A stretch of DNA of 52,656 nt from Candidatus Phytoplasma meliae (GCF_016876135.2 NZ_JACAOD020000018.1:1-52656), one strand, 5' to 3'. Positions 26,593 to 36,824 are shown, numbered from the stretch's first letter. The notes: generated by a model not told the origin, from the sequence alone. Translations and numbers: made by a program.

Positions 26593-27186
26593 ATGATGTT
26601 TAATAAAACAATATATTTAGCTAAATTAAAAAAATATGCTCAAGATCATCATATTCCTATTTTACAAGATACTAGTTTAACTTTAATTTTGCAAATAATG
26701 GAGCAATATCAAATTAAAAATATTTTAGAAATTGGAACGGCTATTGGGTATAGTGCTTTGGCGATGAGTAATGAAAATACTACCATTGATACTTTAGAAA
26801 GAGACTTTCTTAGTTATCATTTGGCTAAAAATTTTTTACAAGCGATTCCTTTTCAAATTAATATTATTTGGGCTGAAGCTTTAATTTATCCTTTAACTTG
26901 TTTAACTACTTATGATTTAATTTTAATTGATGCCGCCAAAGCTCAATATCAAAAGTTATTTTTAAAGTATTATTCTTTGTTGCGTCCTCAAGGTATTATT
27001 ATTTGTGATAATCTGCATTTAAATGCTTTTTTAAATGAACAAAATAGTTCTCAACCAACACCTAAACATAAAGGTATTTTAAAAAAAATGGATGATTTTA
27101 AAGCTTTTTTAGAAAATCATTCAGATTTTACAACTATTTTTCATAATATTGGCGATGGGTTAAGTATTTCTTATAAAAAAAGATAA
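26593..27186 (+). CDS. trmR: O-methyltransferase, TrmR/YrrM family
   Basis: 197 residues, class I SAM-dependent methyltransferase of the caffeoyl-CoA type: ILEIGTAIGYSALAM (motif I), DTLERD (motif II), LILIDAAKAQY, and IIICDNL. In Bacillus YrrM (TrmR) sits between ruvX and greA and methylates 5-hydroxyuridine at the tRNA wobble base; position and sequence both support this. Only 21 nt follow ruvX, so they are co-transcribed. Confidence 0.83.
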   Translation: MMFNKTIYLAKLKKYAQDHHIPILQDTSLTLILQIMEQYQIKNILEIGTAIGYSALAMSNENTTIDTLERDFLSYHLAKNFLQAIPFQINIIWAEALIYPLTCLTTYDLILIDAAKAQYQKLFLKYYSLLRPQGIIICDNLHLNAFLNEQNSSQPTPKHKGILKKMDDFKAFLENHSDFTTIFHNIGDGLSISYKKR

Positions 27187-27255
27187 AATAATAGTGGATG
27201 GTAAATATAAGTTTATGATGCTTTTATTAAAAATAAGTTTAAAGGAGTTTTTGGG

Positions 27256-27726
27256 ATGAAGAACACAGTTTATGAATTAACGCCATCAGGGATAGCGAAA
27301 TTAAAAAAAGAATTAGTTGATTTAACAGAAGTCAAACGGAAAGAAAATTTGGAAGCTTTGAAAGAAGCACGTGAACAAGGGGATTTGTCGGAAAATGCTG
27401 ATTATGATGCAGCCCGCAATGAACAAGCTTTAATAGAACATCGTATTTTAGAAATTAAAAATATTTTAAAAAATGTGCGAGTAGCTAAAGTTTCTAAAGA
27501 TAAAGAAATTGGGATTGGGAAAAAGGTCTTTTTAGAACTTCTAAATTCAGGCTCTCAACAAACTATTGAATTAGTTAGCACTTTGGAATCAGATCCTTTT
27601 ACTGATAAAATTTCTATTGATTCTCCTTTGGGAAAACATATTAAAGGACATGAAATAGGAGATGTGGTTTTTGTTACTAGTGAAACTGGAAATACTTTTA
27701 AGGTTAAAATTTTAAATGTGGAGTAA
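27256..27726 (+). CDS. greA: Transcription elongation factor GreA
   Basis: 156 residues: N-terminal coiled coil with the acidic tip (EQGDLSENADYDAARNEQAL) that enters the RNA polymerase secondary channel, and the C-terminal globular domain ending SPLGKHIKGHEIGDVV. It rescues backtracked polymerase. ATG after AAAGGAG. The stop region overlaps the next start by 11 nt. Confidence 0.97.
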   Translation: MKNTVYELTPSGIAKLKKELVDLTEVKRKENLEALKEAREQGDLSENADYDAARNEQALIEHRILEIKNILKNVRVAKVSKDKEIGIGKKVFLELLNSGSQQTIELVSTLESDPFTDKISIDSPLGKHIKGHEIGDVVFVTSETGNTFKVKILNVE

Positions 27727-28285
27727 CAACAACTTGTTAAAATCACTTTATTTACCAAAATATTATTATCCTTCGGTCTTCCATATTCCCTTTGATTATT
27801 TTTTACAAAAAGGGATTAAAGCTTTATTTTTTGATTTAGACAATACTTTAGTTGATGGTCAGCAAAAAGAATTAGATATGAAGACTAAAAAGCTTTTACA
27901 GCAACTTTCTGTTTCTTTTAAAATTATGATTCTTTCAAATGCTTCTTATAAGAGATTACAACATGCTTTAACTAAAGATTTTCATTTTATTCATTTGCCT
28001 TTATGGATGAAAAAACCTTCAAAGCAAGCATTTCAAAAAGCAATGCATATAGTCGATCTTAAACCTGAAGCTATTTTGATGATTGGGGATCAGTTACATA
28101 CAGATATTAATGGGGCTAATCGTTCCAATATTACTTCTTTGTTAGTCAAACCCTTAAACCTTAAACAAGAAAGTATTTGGACTAAGTTTAATCGTTTTTA
28201 TCGAGAAAAGCGTTTTTTAAAGAAATTAAAAGTAAATCATTATCATCTTTGGCAAACTAAATTTCAAGATTTTGAAGGTAAGTGA
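27716..28285 (+). CDS. HAD-IIIA family phosphatase (YqeG-like)
   Basis: 189 residues. Motif I FDLDNTLVDG, motif II ILSNA, lysine in KKPSKQAF, and motif III MIGDQLHTDINGANR. The opening segment YLPKYYYPSVFHIPFDYFLQ is typical of YqeG. The ATG lies inside the 3' end of greA; TTG 27734 is an alternative. Substrate unknown. It is followed by yqeK, as the yqe genes travel together in Firmicutes. Confidence 0.85.
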   Translation: MWSNNNLLKSLYLPKYYYPSVFHIPFDYFLQKGIKALFFDLDNTLVDGQQKELDMKTKKLLQQLSVSFKIMILSNASYKRLQHALTKDFHFIHLPLWMKKPSKQAFQKAMHIVDLKPEAILMIGDQLHTDINGANRSNITSLLVKPLNLKQESIWTKFNRFYREKRFLKKLKVNHYHLWQTKFQDFEGK

Positions 28286-28286
28286 T

Positions 28287-28868
28287 ATGTTATTGAAACA
28301 AATTCGTCAAGTTGTCGAAATTAAATTAAAAAGTGATCCGTCGCGTTTAGCACATACTTTAAGGGTTTATCGTACTGCTACTAAAATGGCAAGATATTAT
28401 CGCAAATCTATTTTGCCTATTCAAATTGCTGCTCTATTTCATGATTATACTAAAAATGATTCTTTGGAACAACAAAAACCTTATTTAACAGCAGCAAGTA
28501 TGGTTAAATATCAAAATACTCCCTCTATCTTTCATGCGCTATCAGCGGCTAATTTTTTAAAACAAGAGTTAGAGGTTTGCGATAAAGTTATCTTAAATGC
28601 TATTAAAAAGCATGTTTGGGGTCACAAGACTATGAATTATGCTGATAAAATTGTTTTTTTAAGTGATAAAATTGAACCAGGAAGAGAGTATCCGCAACAA
28701 AAATATTTTGAGACATTGGCGTATCGTAACATTCATCAAGCTGTTTATGAAATGTTAAATTATAACTTTAATTATTTTTTAAAAAAGGGGGTTCCTTTGC
28801 CTGCTGATTATAAAGTTATTCTAACATCTTTAAAAGGTGATATTAAAATGAAAAGTAAGTATATATGA
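28287..28868 (+). CDS. yqeK: HD-domain phosphohydrolase YqeK (Ap4A hydrolase family)
   Basis: 193 residues from ATG 28287 (AAGGT upstream), not the TTG 15 nt earlier. HD metal ligands: RLAHTLRVYRTA (His), ALFHDYTKND (HD), HALSAANFL and SDKIEPGREYP. The last two are diagnostic for YqeK, which cleaves Ap4A symmetrically. It overlaps rsmD by 4 nt (ATGA). Confidence 0.88.
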   Translation: MLLKQIRQVVEIKLKSDPSRLAHTLRVYRTATKMARYYRKSILPIQIAALFHDYTKNDSLEQQKPYLTAASMVKYQNTPSIFHALSAANFLKQELEVCDKVILNAIKKHVWGHKTMNYADKIVFLSDKIEPGREYPQQKYFETLAYRNIHQAVYEMLNYNFNYFLKKGVPLPADYKVILTSLKGDIKMKSKYI

Positions 28869-29434
28869 TGACTAAAACTACTAATATTATCGGAGGTAGA
28901 TATAAAGGTCATAAAATTAAATTAGTACCTTCTTTGGATACTAAAGCAACTAGTTCCTTAGTGAAAGAAGCTCTTTTTAATATATTAGGAACTGCTGTTA
29001 AAGATAAAGTTTTATTAGATTTATTTGCTGGTAATGGTTCTTATGGTTTTGAAGCTTTAAGTCGTGATGCTTTAAAAGTGTTTTTTGTAGATTCTTCCTT
29101 AAAAGCTTTTCACACTTTAAAATATAATCAACGTAAATTAAAGCTTGATGATGAACAAAGTGTTATTTTTTATGCTCATTACTTGGCGGCTTTAAAAAAA
29201 ATGCAAAAATTGAATTTAATTTTTGATTTTGTGATTGTTGATCCTCCTTACTTTAAAGCATTATATGAATCTACTTTTGTTTATTTAGGGCAATTAACTC
29301 ATGATAAAAGTATTATTATTTGTGAATCGCATCGTAGGATTGATTTGCCTTTGCACATGAAAGAATTTGAATTGGTTAAAGTTAAAATTTATGGTAATAA
29401 AAAACTTAATTTTTATCATAAAATGACTATTTAG
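28865..29434 (+). CDS. rsmD: 16S rRNA m2G966 methyltransferase RsmD
   Basis: 189 residues. N-terminal IIGGRYKGHKIKLV, SAM-binding LLDLFAGNGSYGFEALSR and catalytic VIVDPPY. All are typical of RsmD, which modifies 16S rRNA in the 30S subunit. It starts within the yqeK stop. Confidence 0.93.
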   Translation: MMTKTTNIIGGRYKGHKIKLVPSLDTKATSSLVKEALFNILGTAVKDKVLLDLFAGNGSYGFEALSRDALKVFFVDSSLKAFHTLKYNQRKLKLDDEQSVIFYAHYLAALKKMQKLNLIFDFVIVDPPYFKALYESTFVYLGQLTHDKSIIICESHRRIDLPLHMKEFELVKVKIYGNKKLNFYHKMTI

Positions 29435-29490
29435 TTGAATAATATATATTATATATCAATTATAAAACATAATTGAAAGGAGCTTTAAAG

Positions 29491-29703
29491 ATGGAGTTAT
29501 CAAGTGTTTTGTATTTATTTTTGGGAGTTGTATTAGGAGGGATTATAGGAGCCTTTTTGATGTTCCGTTGGTTTAAGAAATATTTACAAAAGAATCCTCC
29601 TATTAATGAACGTCAAATTAAAGAGATGTTTCGTCAAATGGGGCGTACTCCTTCTGAAAAACAAATTCGTCAAATTGTCAATAGTATGAAACAGGCTAAA
29701 TAA
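29491..29703 (+). CDS. YneF-family (UPF0154) small membrane protein
   Basis: 70 residues from ATG 29491 (AAAGGAG upstream; an in-frame TTG 18 nt earlier is rejected). One N-terminal transmembrane helix with glycine-rich face (LGVVLGGIIGAFLMFRWF) and the conserved NPPINERQIKEMFRQMGRTP that defines the family. Function unknown in all bacteria. Confidence 0.88.
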   Translation: MELSSVLYLFLGVVLGGIIGAFLMFRWFKKYLQKNPPINERQIKEMFRQMGRTPSEKQIRQIVNSMKQAK

Positions 29704-29710
29704 AAGAGTA

Positions 29711-30052
29711 ATGGAACAGGTTTATGTTATTGTAATTATTTTACTCACTGTTGTTATTTTTTGGATCATGAATTATTTTTATCAAAATAAGATGAAAGAT
29801 AAAATGAAAAAGTATTTATTGTCTTGCGAGCCATTAGAACAAGAAGTGTTAAAAAGTTTTTTACAAGAGAGTCAAAAAGATTTTTTGTTAACTAAAGATG
29901 CTGCTATTACTAAAAAGTTATTAAAGTTAAAGATTATTGAGATTAAAACCACTATTGTTAATCATAAATGTAATAGTTATATGCTTAATCCTTTAGTTAA
30001 AAAAGTTATTAAGGGTAATCGTCGTTTAACTAAAATGTATTTAAATAATTAA
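29711..30052 (+). CDS. Membrane protein with a small soluble domain
   Basis: 113 residues, starting seven bases after the yneF stop. One transmembrane helix (about 4-24), then a soluble part (LEQEVLKSFLQES, then ITKKLLKLKIIE and YMLNPLVKKVIKG) that looks like a winged helix and faintly resembles superinfection-exclusion-B-like proteins. The resemblance is weak and the function is unknown. A strong terminator follows. Confidence 0.65.
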   Translation: MEQVYVIVIILLTVVIFWIMNYFYQNKMKDKMKKYLLSCEPLEQEVLKSFLQESQKDFLLTKDAAITKKLLKLKIIEIKTTIVNHKCNSYMLNPLVKKVIKGNRRLTKMYLNN

Positions 30053-30057
30053 ATAAT

Positions 30058-30088
30058 AAAAAAACACCTTTGTAAAAAGGTGTTTTTT
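30058..30088. terminator. Bidirectional intrinsic terminator
   Basis: A 12-bp stem, AAAAACACCTTT (30060-30071) with AAAGGTGTTTTT (30076-30087), lies between convergent genes and has T runs on both strands. Confidence 0.88.
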
Positions 30089-30103
30089 GTTTGATAATAA
30101 GTT

Positions 30104-30532
30104 TTATTGGGTAATTAATTCATGATAAGGGGCTACTTTAACCTTAACATGAGGATCAAGGCTAATTAAACGTGAAATAGGACATCTTTGGTGGGTTTGT
30201 TCTAAAATTATTTGGGTTTGTTCTAGTGACATCTGATCAATTCCTAAAATAGCAGTTGGTTTAAAACAAAAACCTTGTTTATCTTTTAACATTTCTAAAG
30301 TAATTTTTACTTTTAAATCTTTATCTTGTTGCCCTTGTTCTTCTAATACTTTTTTAGAGGTTTTATAAAAACAGATAGCCCAAGAAAGACAAAATAAATC
30401 TTTAGGTCCTGATTGATTAGAACTAGGTTCTAAGGCTGAAACTAATTTTTTAGTAGTGCCGCTTTTTTCTTCAAAAAAACATAAATCATTTAAATGGGGA
30501 TGAAAGTAAGTAGTAGTTTGAAAAATGATCAT
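30104..30532 (-). CDS. OsmC/Ohr-family peroxiredoxin
   Basis: 142 residues. The two redox cysteines are Cys54 in SWAICF and Cys117 in HQRCPISRLI, and GPKDLF matches the usual NPEELF. It reduces organic hydroperoxides. Ohr and OsmC are hard to separate; length and the CPxS motif lean to Ohr. Monocistronic, opposite to its neighbours. The 341-nt gap to rsgA contains the rsgA promoter and otherwise nothing I can name. Confidence 0.85.
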   Translation of the reverse strand: MIIFQTTTYFHPHLNDLCFFEEKSGTTKKLVSALEPSSNQSGPKDLFCLSWAICFYKTSKKVLEEQGQQDKDLKVKITLEMLKDKQGFCFKPTAILGIDQMSLEQTQIILEQTHQRCPISRLISLDPHVKVKVAPYHELITQ

Positions 30533-30712
30533 TTTAAATCCTCTTTCCTTATCTATAAAATAGTTTTGTTTTATTTTTAAAATTACTATTTCTATTTTTA
30601 TTATAACATTAACATTTATAAAGCGATATACATTTGTTATCTCGCCTAGACCAAAACTAATAATTTTCCTTATTTAATTATTTTTTTTGCGCGTTAATAA
30701 AATATGCTTATA

Positions 30713-30721
30713 TGTTATAAT
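30713..30721 (+). promoter_or_regulatory. Extended -10 promoter before rsgA
   Basis: TGTTATAAT, identical to the element at 5973. A GC island (GCGCGTTAATAA, 30689-30700) lies just upstream. Confidence 0.5.
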
Positions 30722-30873
30722 AATATTAATTAGTGTTTTTTTGAAATTGCTTCCAATGAACTATCCAATTTTTATTATTTTTTGGTTAGTTATGGTCGGT
30801 TAGTGATTAACAAAATAGCGAAATAGAAATAATTGGTATTATTGGTAATATAAAGAAAAAAGGGATTTGTGGT

Positions 30874-31827
30874 TTGAAAAAAGCTTTAGTGATTAGATTT
30901 TTAGCTGGTGTTTATGATCTTCGAGATTTAGAAAGTAAAACTTTTTTACAAGCTAGAAAAAGAGGCACTTTAAAAGGATTTGATGTGAATCTTGATGTTA
31001 ATAAAACAAATACAATTAATGGCAAACCTAAGAATTTAATTATTAAGGTGGGTGACATTGTAGGTTATCAATTTTGTTATGATAAATATTTAATTGATAC
31101 TGTTTTTGTGCGAAAAAATGAATTACAAAGACCTAACATTGCCAATATTAATCAAGTATTATTGGTTTTTTCTTTGATTAGACCTCATTTTCAAACGCTT
31201 TTATTAGATAAATTTTTATTAATTTTAAAGAAACAAAAATTAGATTTAGTTTTAGTTTTTTCTAAAATTGATTTGCTTGAAAGAAATGATTTGGAAAACG
31301 TTAAACAACAAATTTCGTATTATGAAAAATTTTATCCTTGTTATTTTGTGAACAGTAAACAACAAATTGGGATTGATGTTTTAAAGGATATTTTTGCTAA
31401 TAAAATTACTGTTTTAGCAGGACAAACAGGAGTTGGTAAATCTACCTTGTTAAAAGCATTAATTCCTGATGCATATTTAAAAACACAAGAAATTTCAGAA
31501 AGTTTAGGCAGAGGTAAGCACACTACTAAAAATGCTCAATTATATGAATTTAATCATGGTTTTATTGCCGATACTCCTGGTTTTTCGAAGTTAGATTTAA
31601 ATGATTTTGTTTATGGCGATTTAAAGGATTTTTATCCTGATTTTTTATGTTATGTGCATGATTGTTTTTTTGGTAATAATTGTTTACATTTGCAAGAAGA
31701 TAAATGCGGTGTGAAGCAAGCTTTGGAAAACGGCGACCTTCCTTTTTGGAGATATCAAAATTATCTTTATTTTATGGCTGAAATTAAAAAAGAGAAAAAA
31801 AGTTATCCAAGACACCAAGACAAATAA
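30874..31827 (+). CDS. rsgA: Ribosome small-subunit-dependent GTPase RsgA
   Basis: 317 residues from TTG (AAAAGGGA upstream). Circularly permuted GTPase order: G4 (FSKIDL) precedes G1 (GQTGVGKST) and G3 (DTPGFSKL). OB fold at the N-terminus and zinc site at the C-terminus ([20 protein letters not shown]). It tests 30S maturation. Confidence 0.95.
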   Translation: MKKALVIRFLAGVYDLRDLESKTFLQARKRGTLKGFDVNLDVNKTNTINGKPKNLIIKVGDIVGYQFCYDKYLIDTVFVRKNELQRPNIANINQVLLVFSLIRPHFQTLLLDKFLLILKKQKLDLVLVFSKIDLLERNDLENVKQQISYYEKFYPCYFVNSKQQIGIDVLKDIFANKITVLAGQTGVGKSTLLKALIPDAYLKTQEISESLGRGKHTTKNAQLYEFNHGFIADTPGFSKLDLNDFVYGDLKDFYPDFLCYVHDCFFGNNCLHLQEDKCGVKQALENGDLPFWRYQNYLYFMAEIKKEKKSYPRHQDK

Positions 31828-31971
31828 AAGATAGTAAACATCAATGATAACATTATTTTTTTAATTGCTGTTATTGTGTGGGATTTAGATTTAATCGCAA
31901 AGAGCAAACCTCCCCCGTTAAAAACAACAAAAATGCAAAATAAAGAAATGAAGGAGCACAGGAGTTACAAA

Positions 31972-33063
31972 ATGAAAATAGGAATTATTGGATTACCGAA
32001 TGTAGGAAAATCAACTTTATTTAATGCTTTAACCAAAATGCAAGTTTTAGAAGCCAATTATCCTTTTGCCACTATTGAACCTAATGTAGGAGTTGTGGAA
32101 GTCAAGGATCCTCGTTTACAAATTTTAGCTCAGATTTTTCAATCGCAAAAAATTATTTCTACTTTAATTGAGTTTCGTGATATTGCAGGTTTAGTGGCTG
32201 GTGCATCTCAAGGAGAAGGGTTAGGCAATCAATTTTTAAGTCATATTCGTAGTGTTGATGCTATTTGTCACGTTGTTAAATGTTTTCAAGATCCTAATAT
32301 TGCTCACGTTATGACGAAAGGCGATCCTTTGGAAGAAATTAAGATTATTGAAACCGAATTAGCTTTAGCTGATTTAGATCAAATTGAGAAACGTTTACAA
32401 AAGTTAATGAAGCAAAAAAAGAAAGGCGATAAAGAGTTATTATTAGAAGAAGCTCTTTTAACTAAAATTAAATATCATTTAACTAATCAAACTTTAAAGG
32501 ATTTGAGTTTAGATGTTAAAGAAATGAAAATGGTTAAAAGTTTTAATTTATTGTGTTTAAAACCTTCGCTTTATTTAGCTAATGTCAAAGAAAATGAATT
32601 AGCCAATATTAAAGATAATCAATTTTATCAAAAAGTATCGTTACATGCCGCGCAAGAAGGTAAAATTATTGTGCCCATGTGTGTGCAATTGGAAAAAGAG
32701 TTGTCAGGCTTAGCCGAGGAAGAAAGACAATTGTTTTTAAAAGATTATGGTTTAATCCAAACTGCTTTAAATCAATTGATTCAAGCTAGTTATCAACTTT
32801 TAGGATTGCAAACTTATTTTACAGCAGGCCCTAAAGAAGTACATGCTTGGTCTTTTCAAAAAGGACTTAAAGCTCCTGAATGTGCTAGAATTATTCATAC
32901 AGATTTGCAAAAAGGTTTTATCAAAGCTGAAGTAGTGGCTTATCAGGATTTAGTAGAAGCTCAAACTTTTCAAAAAAGCAAAGAAAAGGGTAAAGTGAGA
33001 ATCGAAGGAAAAGAATATCAAGTGCAAGACGGCGATATTATTACTTTTAGGTTTAATGTGTAA
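31972..33063 (+). CDS. ychF: Ribosome-binding ATPase YchF
   Basis: 363 residues from ATG 31972 (CAGGAG upstream), the normal family length; an in-frame GTG 96 nt earlier would add an unrelated N-terminus. GLPNVGKSTLFNAL, FRDIAGLVAGASQGEGLGNQ, and the TGS-like C-terminus with AWSFQKGLKAPECARIIHTD. It binds ATP in preference to GTP and associates with ribosomes. The 194-nt gap to ileS contains GC islands but no T-box. Confidence 0.96.
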   Translation: MKIGIIGLPNVGKSTLFNALTKMQVLEANYPFATIEPNVGVVEVKDPRLQILAQIFQSQKIISTLIEFRDIAGLVAGASQGEGLGNQFLSHIRSVDAICHVVKCFQDPNIAHVMTKGDPLEEIKIIETELALADLDQIEKRLQKLMKQKKKGDKELLLEEALLTKIKYHLTNQTLKDLSLDVKEMKMVKSFNLLCLKPSLYLANVKENELANIKDNQFYQKVSLHAAQEGKIIVPMCVQLEKELSGLAEEERQLFLKDYGLIQTALNQLIQASYQLLGLQTYFTAGPKEVHAWSFQKGLKAPECARIIHTDLQKGFIKAEVVAYQDLVEAQTFQKSKEKGKVRIEGKEYQVQDGDIITFRFNV

Positions 33064-33257
33064 AAGTGCGTTGGCACGCGCGTTAATAATTAAGATATCA
33101 AACGTTTTCGTTTTTAAATTTAATTTTACTTATGACGCGTGTTGCAATCATTTTTTAATAAGATAGTTTTTAGTTTTTGGATTGCATGCTTTTTAATGGT
33201 TGTGCTGTGATGGTCATTATATAGATACAATAAATATTAAGGAAACAAGTTAAGATT

Positions 33258-36002
33258 ATGAAAAATTATAAAAATACTCTTTTAATGCCTCAAACCGATT
33301 TTCCCATGAAAGGTAATTTGGGTAAAAATGAAATTAATATTCAACAAAAGTGGTATCAGCAAAAGTTATATCAAAAAAAACTAAAGCAAAATCAAGGTGC
33401 TCCGATGTTTATGTTGCATGATGGCCCCCCTTATGCTAATGGTAACCTTCATATTGGACACGCTTTAAATAAAATTTTAAAAGATTTTATCGTTCGTTTT
33501 CATAGTATGAAGGGTTTTTATGCCCCTTATATTCCAGGATGGGATACTCATGGGCTTCCTATTGAAGCAGCAGTTCTTAAAAAAGATAGAGACAAGTATT
33601 TATCTAGTCGTCAAAAACTTTTGGAAAAATGTCAAGCGTTTGCTTTAGAAAATGTGGATAATCAAAAAAAACAATTTCAAAGATTAGGAGTCTTAGGAGA
33701 TTGGGATCATCCTTATTTGACCCTAGATCCTAAGTTTATGGCGGATCAAGTGAGGATTTTTGGGAAAATGGTGGCTGAAGGAGTTGTTTTTAAAGCTCTT
33801 AAACCTATTCATTGGTCGCCTACTTTAGAGTCGGCTTTAGCTGAAGCAGAATTAGAATATCATGAGCACCAATCTCCTTCCATTTATGTTGCTTTTCCTA
33901 TGGCTGTTGCCTCGGATAGTTTGTTTCAAAATGCTTGTGCAATTATTTGGACTACTACTCCTTGGACCTTGCCAGCTAATAAAGCTATAGCAGTGCATCC
34001 TCATCAAAAATATCAATTAATAGATGTTTTGAACAAACGTTATTTAGTTGGTAAAAATGCGCTTCCTCAATTAAAAAAAGCTTTAGCTTGGGATGATGCA
34101 ACAATTCAAATTATTAAGACTTTTCAAGGAAAAGAATTAGAATATTTAACATATCGCAATCCTTTAGTGCCTACAACTGGATTTTTCATTTTATCAGACC
34201 ATGTTTTAGATAATGAAGGAACTGGGTTGGTTCATATTGCCCCTGGTCATGGTTTAGAAGATTTTATTGTTGGTCAAAAATATCATTTAGAAGTTGTTTG
34301 TAGCATTGATAAAAGAGGATTAATGAGTGCTTGTGCAGGAAAATATCAAGGTTTATTTTACACTAAAGCCAATGATGTTATTATCACTGATTTATCAGAA
34401 AATAATTATTTATTAAAAGTTGATGTGATTACCCATTCTCATCCTTATGATTGGCGTACTAAAAAACCAGTGATTTCCTTAGCGCTTTCGCAGTGGTTTG
34501 TTTCTCTTAAAAAAATAAAAACTAATTTATTAAAAGCAATTCAACAAGTTAACTGGTTGCCTCAATGGGGTAATTTAAAAATGACTAATATGATGCAAGA
34601 ACGTGAAGATTGGAATATTAGTCGTCAAAGAACTTGGGGAGTTCCTATTGCTATTTTTTATGCTGAAAACAAAGAACCTATCTTAGATTTGGCAGTTACT
34701 AATCATGTGGCTAATTTATTTGAAAAACACGGTATTGAAATTTGGTATGAATGGGATTGTCAGCAACTTTTGCCTCCGAATTATCAACATTCGAATAGTC
34801 CTAATGGTATTTTTACTAAAGAACTTGATATTATGGATGTTTGGTTTGATTCAGGAACTTCTTATAGCGTGATTAAACGTAGATATCAAACTGATGTTAG
34901 TGCCCTTTATTTGGAAGGCAACGATCAACATCGTGGTTGGTTTAATTCTTCTTTGATTACTTCTGTTGCTGCTTTTCAAAAAGCCCCTTATCATACTGTT
35001 ATTACTCATGGTTTTGTTTTAGATGGTAAGGGTCAAAAAATGAGTAAATCCCTAGGAAACATTATTGATCCTTTAACCATTGCTTCTCAAAAAGGAGCTG
35101 ATATTATGAGGTTATGGGTAGCTAATACTAATTATAATTTTGATGTTCGCATTAATAATGCTATTTTGAATCAAGTCGAAGATATGTATCGTAAAATTAG
35201 AAATACCTTGCGTTTTATGATGGGCAATTTAGCTCGTTTTGATAAAGATCAGCATTATTTGACTTGGGATCAACGTAAACCTATTCATCAAGCTGTGATT
35301 CTTGATTGGGAAGAAATTGTAGTCAAAATACTTCATTCTTATCAAGTTTATGATTTTGAAGCGATTATCAGGAATCTCTTCCCCTTTATTACTAATAAAA
35401 TTAGTGCTTTTTATTTTGATTTTAGTAAAGATATTTTATATATTGAAAAAGAGGAACATTTAGAACGCCAAATGATTCAATCAACTATTTATGATTTATT
35501 ATTAGGTTTTTTACAAGTGTTGACTCCTATTATTCCACATACTACGTCTGAAGCTTATAGTTTTTGTCCTTTTTTTGATCATGAAGATGTTTATTTAGAG
35601 TCGATGCCACAATTGCATCATTATGAAGGCAAGCATCTTTTAGTAGAATACCATCGTTTTTTAGCATTGAGAAAAAACGTGTTACAAACTTTAGAAAAAG
35701 CAAGACAAAGTAAAATTATTAATTCCTCCCTACAAGCACATCTTCATTTAGAATTAACAAAAGAACATCTTTATGTTTGTGATGTGTTGCAAATCAAAGA
35801 ACAGTTACACCAATTGTTTATTGTTTCCAAAGTGACTTTAGTATCAAAAGATGTTTTGGGAATTAAAGTTGAAAAAGCAAATGGATATCCGTGTCAAAGA
35901 TGTTGGAATGTAGTCCTTCCCCATATTAATCAAGATTTATGCTTTCGTTGCCATAATATTTTAAACCATCAAGAAAAGAAAGGTGAATGGGATGAAAAAT
36001 GA
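33258..36002 (+). CDS. ileS: Isoleucyl-tRNA synthetase
   Basis: 914 residues. HIGH at 65-68 (GNLHIGHALN), KMSKS at 594-598, editing domain with WTTTPWTLPANKAI, and C-terminal zinc finger CQRCWNV...CFRC. All landmarks are intact. It overlaps the following gene by 11 nt, so they share a transcript. Confidence 0.98.
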   Translation: MKNYKNTLLMPQTDFPMKGNLGKNEINIQQKWYQQKLYQKKLKQNQGAPMFMLHDGPPYANGNLHIGHALNKILKDFIVRFHSMKGFYAPYIPGWDTHGLPIEAAVLKKDRDKYLSSRQKLLEKCQAFALENVDNQKKQFQRLGVLGDWDHPYLTLDPKFMADQVRIFGKMVAEGVVFKALKPIHWSPTLESALAEAELEYHEHQSPSIYVAFPMAVASDSLFQNACAIIWTTTPWTLPANKAIAVHPHQKYQLIDVLNKRYLVGKNALPQLKKALAWDDATIQIIKTFQGKELEYLTYRNPLVPTTGFFILSDHVLDNEGTGLVHIAPGHGLEDFIVGQKYHLEVVCSIDKRGLMSACAGKYQGLFYTKANDVIITDLSENNYLLKVDVITHSHPYDWRTKKPVISLALSQWFVSLKKIKTNLLKAIQQVNWLPQWGNLKMTNMMQEREDWNISRQRTWGVPIAIFYAENKEPILDLAVTNHVANLFEKHGIEIWYEWDCQQLLPPNYQHSNSPNGIFTKELDIMDVWFDSGTSYSVIKRRYQTDVSALYLEGNDQHRGWFNSSLITSVAAFQKAPYHTVITHGFVLDGKGQKMSKSLGNIIDPLTIASQKGADIMRLWVANTNYNFDVRINNAILNQVEDMYRKIRNTLRFMMGNLARFDKDQHYLTWDQRKPIHQAVILDWEEIVVKILHSYQVYDFEAIIRNLFPFITNKISAFYFDFSKDILYIEKEEHLERQMIQSTIYDLLLGFLQVLTPIIPHTTSEAYSFCPFFDHEDVYLESMPQLHHYEGKHLLVEYHRFLALRKNVLQTLEKARQSKIINSSLQAHLHLELTKEHLYVCDVLQIKEQLHQLFIVSKVTLVSKDVLGIKVEKANGYPCQRCWNVVLPHINQDLCFRCHNILNHQEKKGEWDEK

Positions 36003-36804
36003 TAATATCAACATTAATCATGGTGCCAACCATAAGAAATTAAACCCAAAGCCAAGCAAAATCCAATATGGAGCAGAATTAAAAAAATTACTAATTGTTT
36101 TTATGGCTTTAATAGGATATGATTTGATTTCTGTTTGGGCTATTAATTGTACTGGAGGACCAAGTGGTAAGGAGGGGTACAAAACTGATCTTTATCCTGG
36201 TGGTATTCATGGTTTAGGTGATTTAATTGGTAAACTGTTGTCTAAAATGGGTGTTTTGTCTTATGATCAGATTACTAATTTTGGGATGATTTTTTATTTG
36301 GTTGTCAACATTGCTTTTTTATGGTTTATTTCTTATCGTTATTTAGATTTATATTTTACTGTTACCACTGCCTTAGCAGCTATATTTTTACCTTTAATGG
36401 GGATGTTGCTTCACGTAGCTGTTAAAGATGGTTTTTTACAAAAGAGTGAACGTTTTTTTGGTCTTTTCGCTCCAGAAGCTGATTTTGTTTCTGATTTTTC
36501 ACGAGCTATTTTTGCTGGTTTTTTTATTGGTTTTTTTTATGCCATCCCTATTAAATTAAAGTCTTCTACTGGTGGCATCGATATTATTGGTAAATACTTA
36601 TGGGTTTATAAGAAAAAAAATATCGCTGTTACTATTGAAGTGTTTGGATATGTTTTAGTTTTCATTGGTTTTATTGCTAACCTTTTTTTAGAGGGTCTTC
36701 CAAACGAAACTTGGAAACTTTTATTACCGCTTTTATATGCTTTTGTTAGAATTAAGTTAACTGGTTTTATGATAAACATAATTGCTGTTAAAAGCGAACA
36801 ATAA
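35992..36804 (+). CDS. YitT/DUF161-family membrane protein
   Basis: 270 residues from ATG 35992 (AAAGG upstream), chosen over GTG 35983. Five to six transmembrane helices; SSTGGIDIIGKYLWVYKKKNI is the conserved loop of the YitT family, whose substrate is unknown. The insert between the first two helices (GGPSGKEGYKTDLYPGGIH) is unlike typical members. It is translationally coupled to ileS. Confidence 0.8.
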   Translation: MKNDNININHGANHKKLNPKPSKIQYGAELKKLLIVFMALIGYDLISVWAINCTGGPSGKEGYKTDLYPGGIHGLGDLIGKLLSKMGVLSYDQITNFGMIFYLVVNIAFLWFISYRYLDLYFTVTTALAAIFLPLMGMLLHVAVKDGFLQKSERFFGLFAPEADFVSDFSRAIFAGFFIGFFYAIPIKLKSSTGGIDIIGKYLWVYKKKNIAVTIEVFGYVLVFIGFIANLFLEGLPNETWKLLLPLLYAFVRIKLTGFMINIIAVKSEQ

Positions 36805-36824
36805 AAATGATTTATTAAAACTAT

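Noticed and set aside
31876..31971. GTG start giving a longer YchF
   Set aside because: The extension is not part of the family; ATG 31972 has a good ribosome binding site and gives the standard length.
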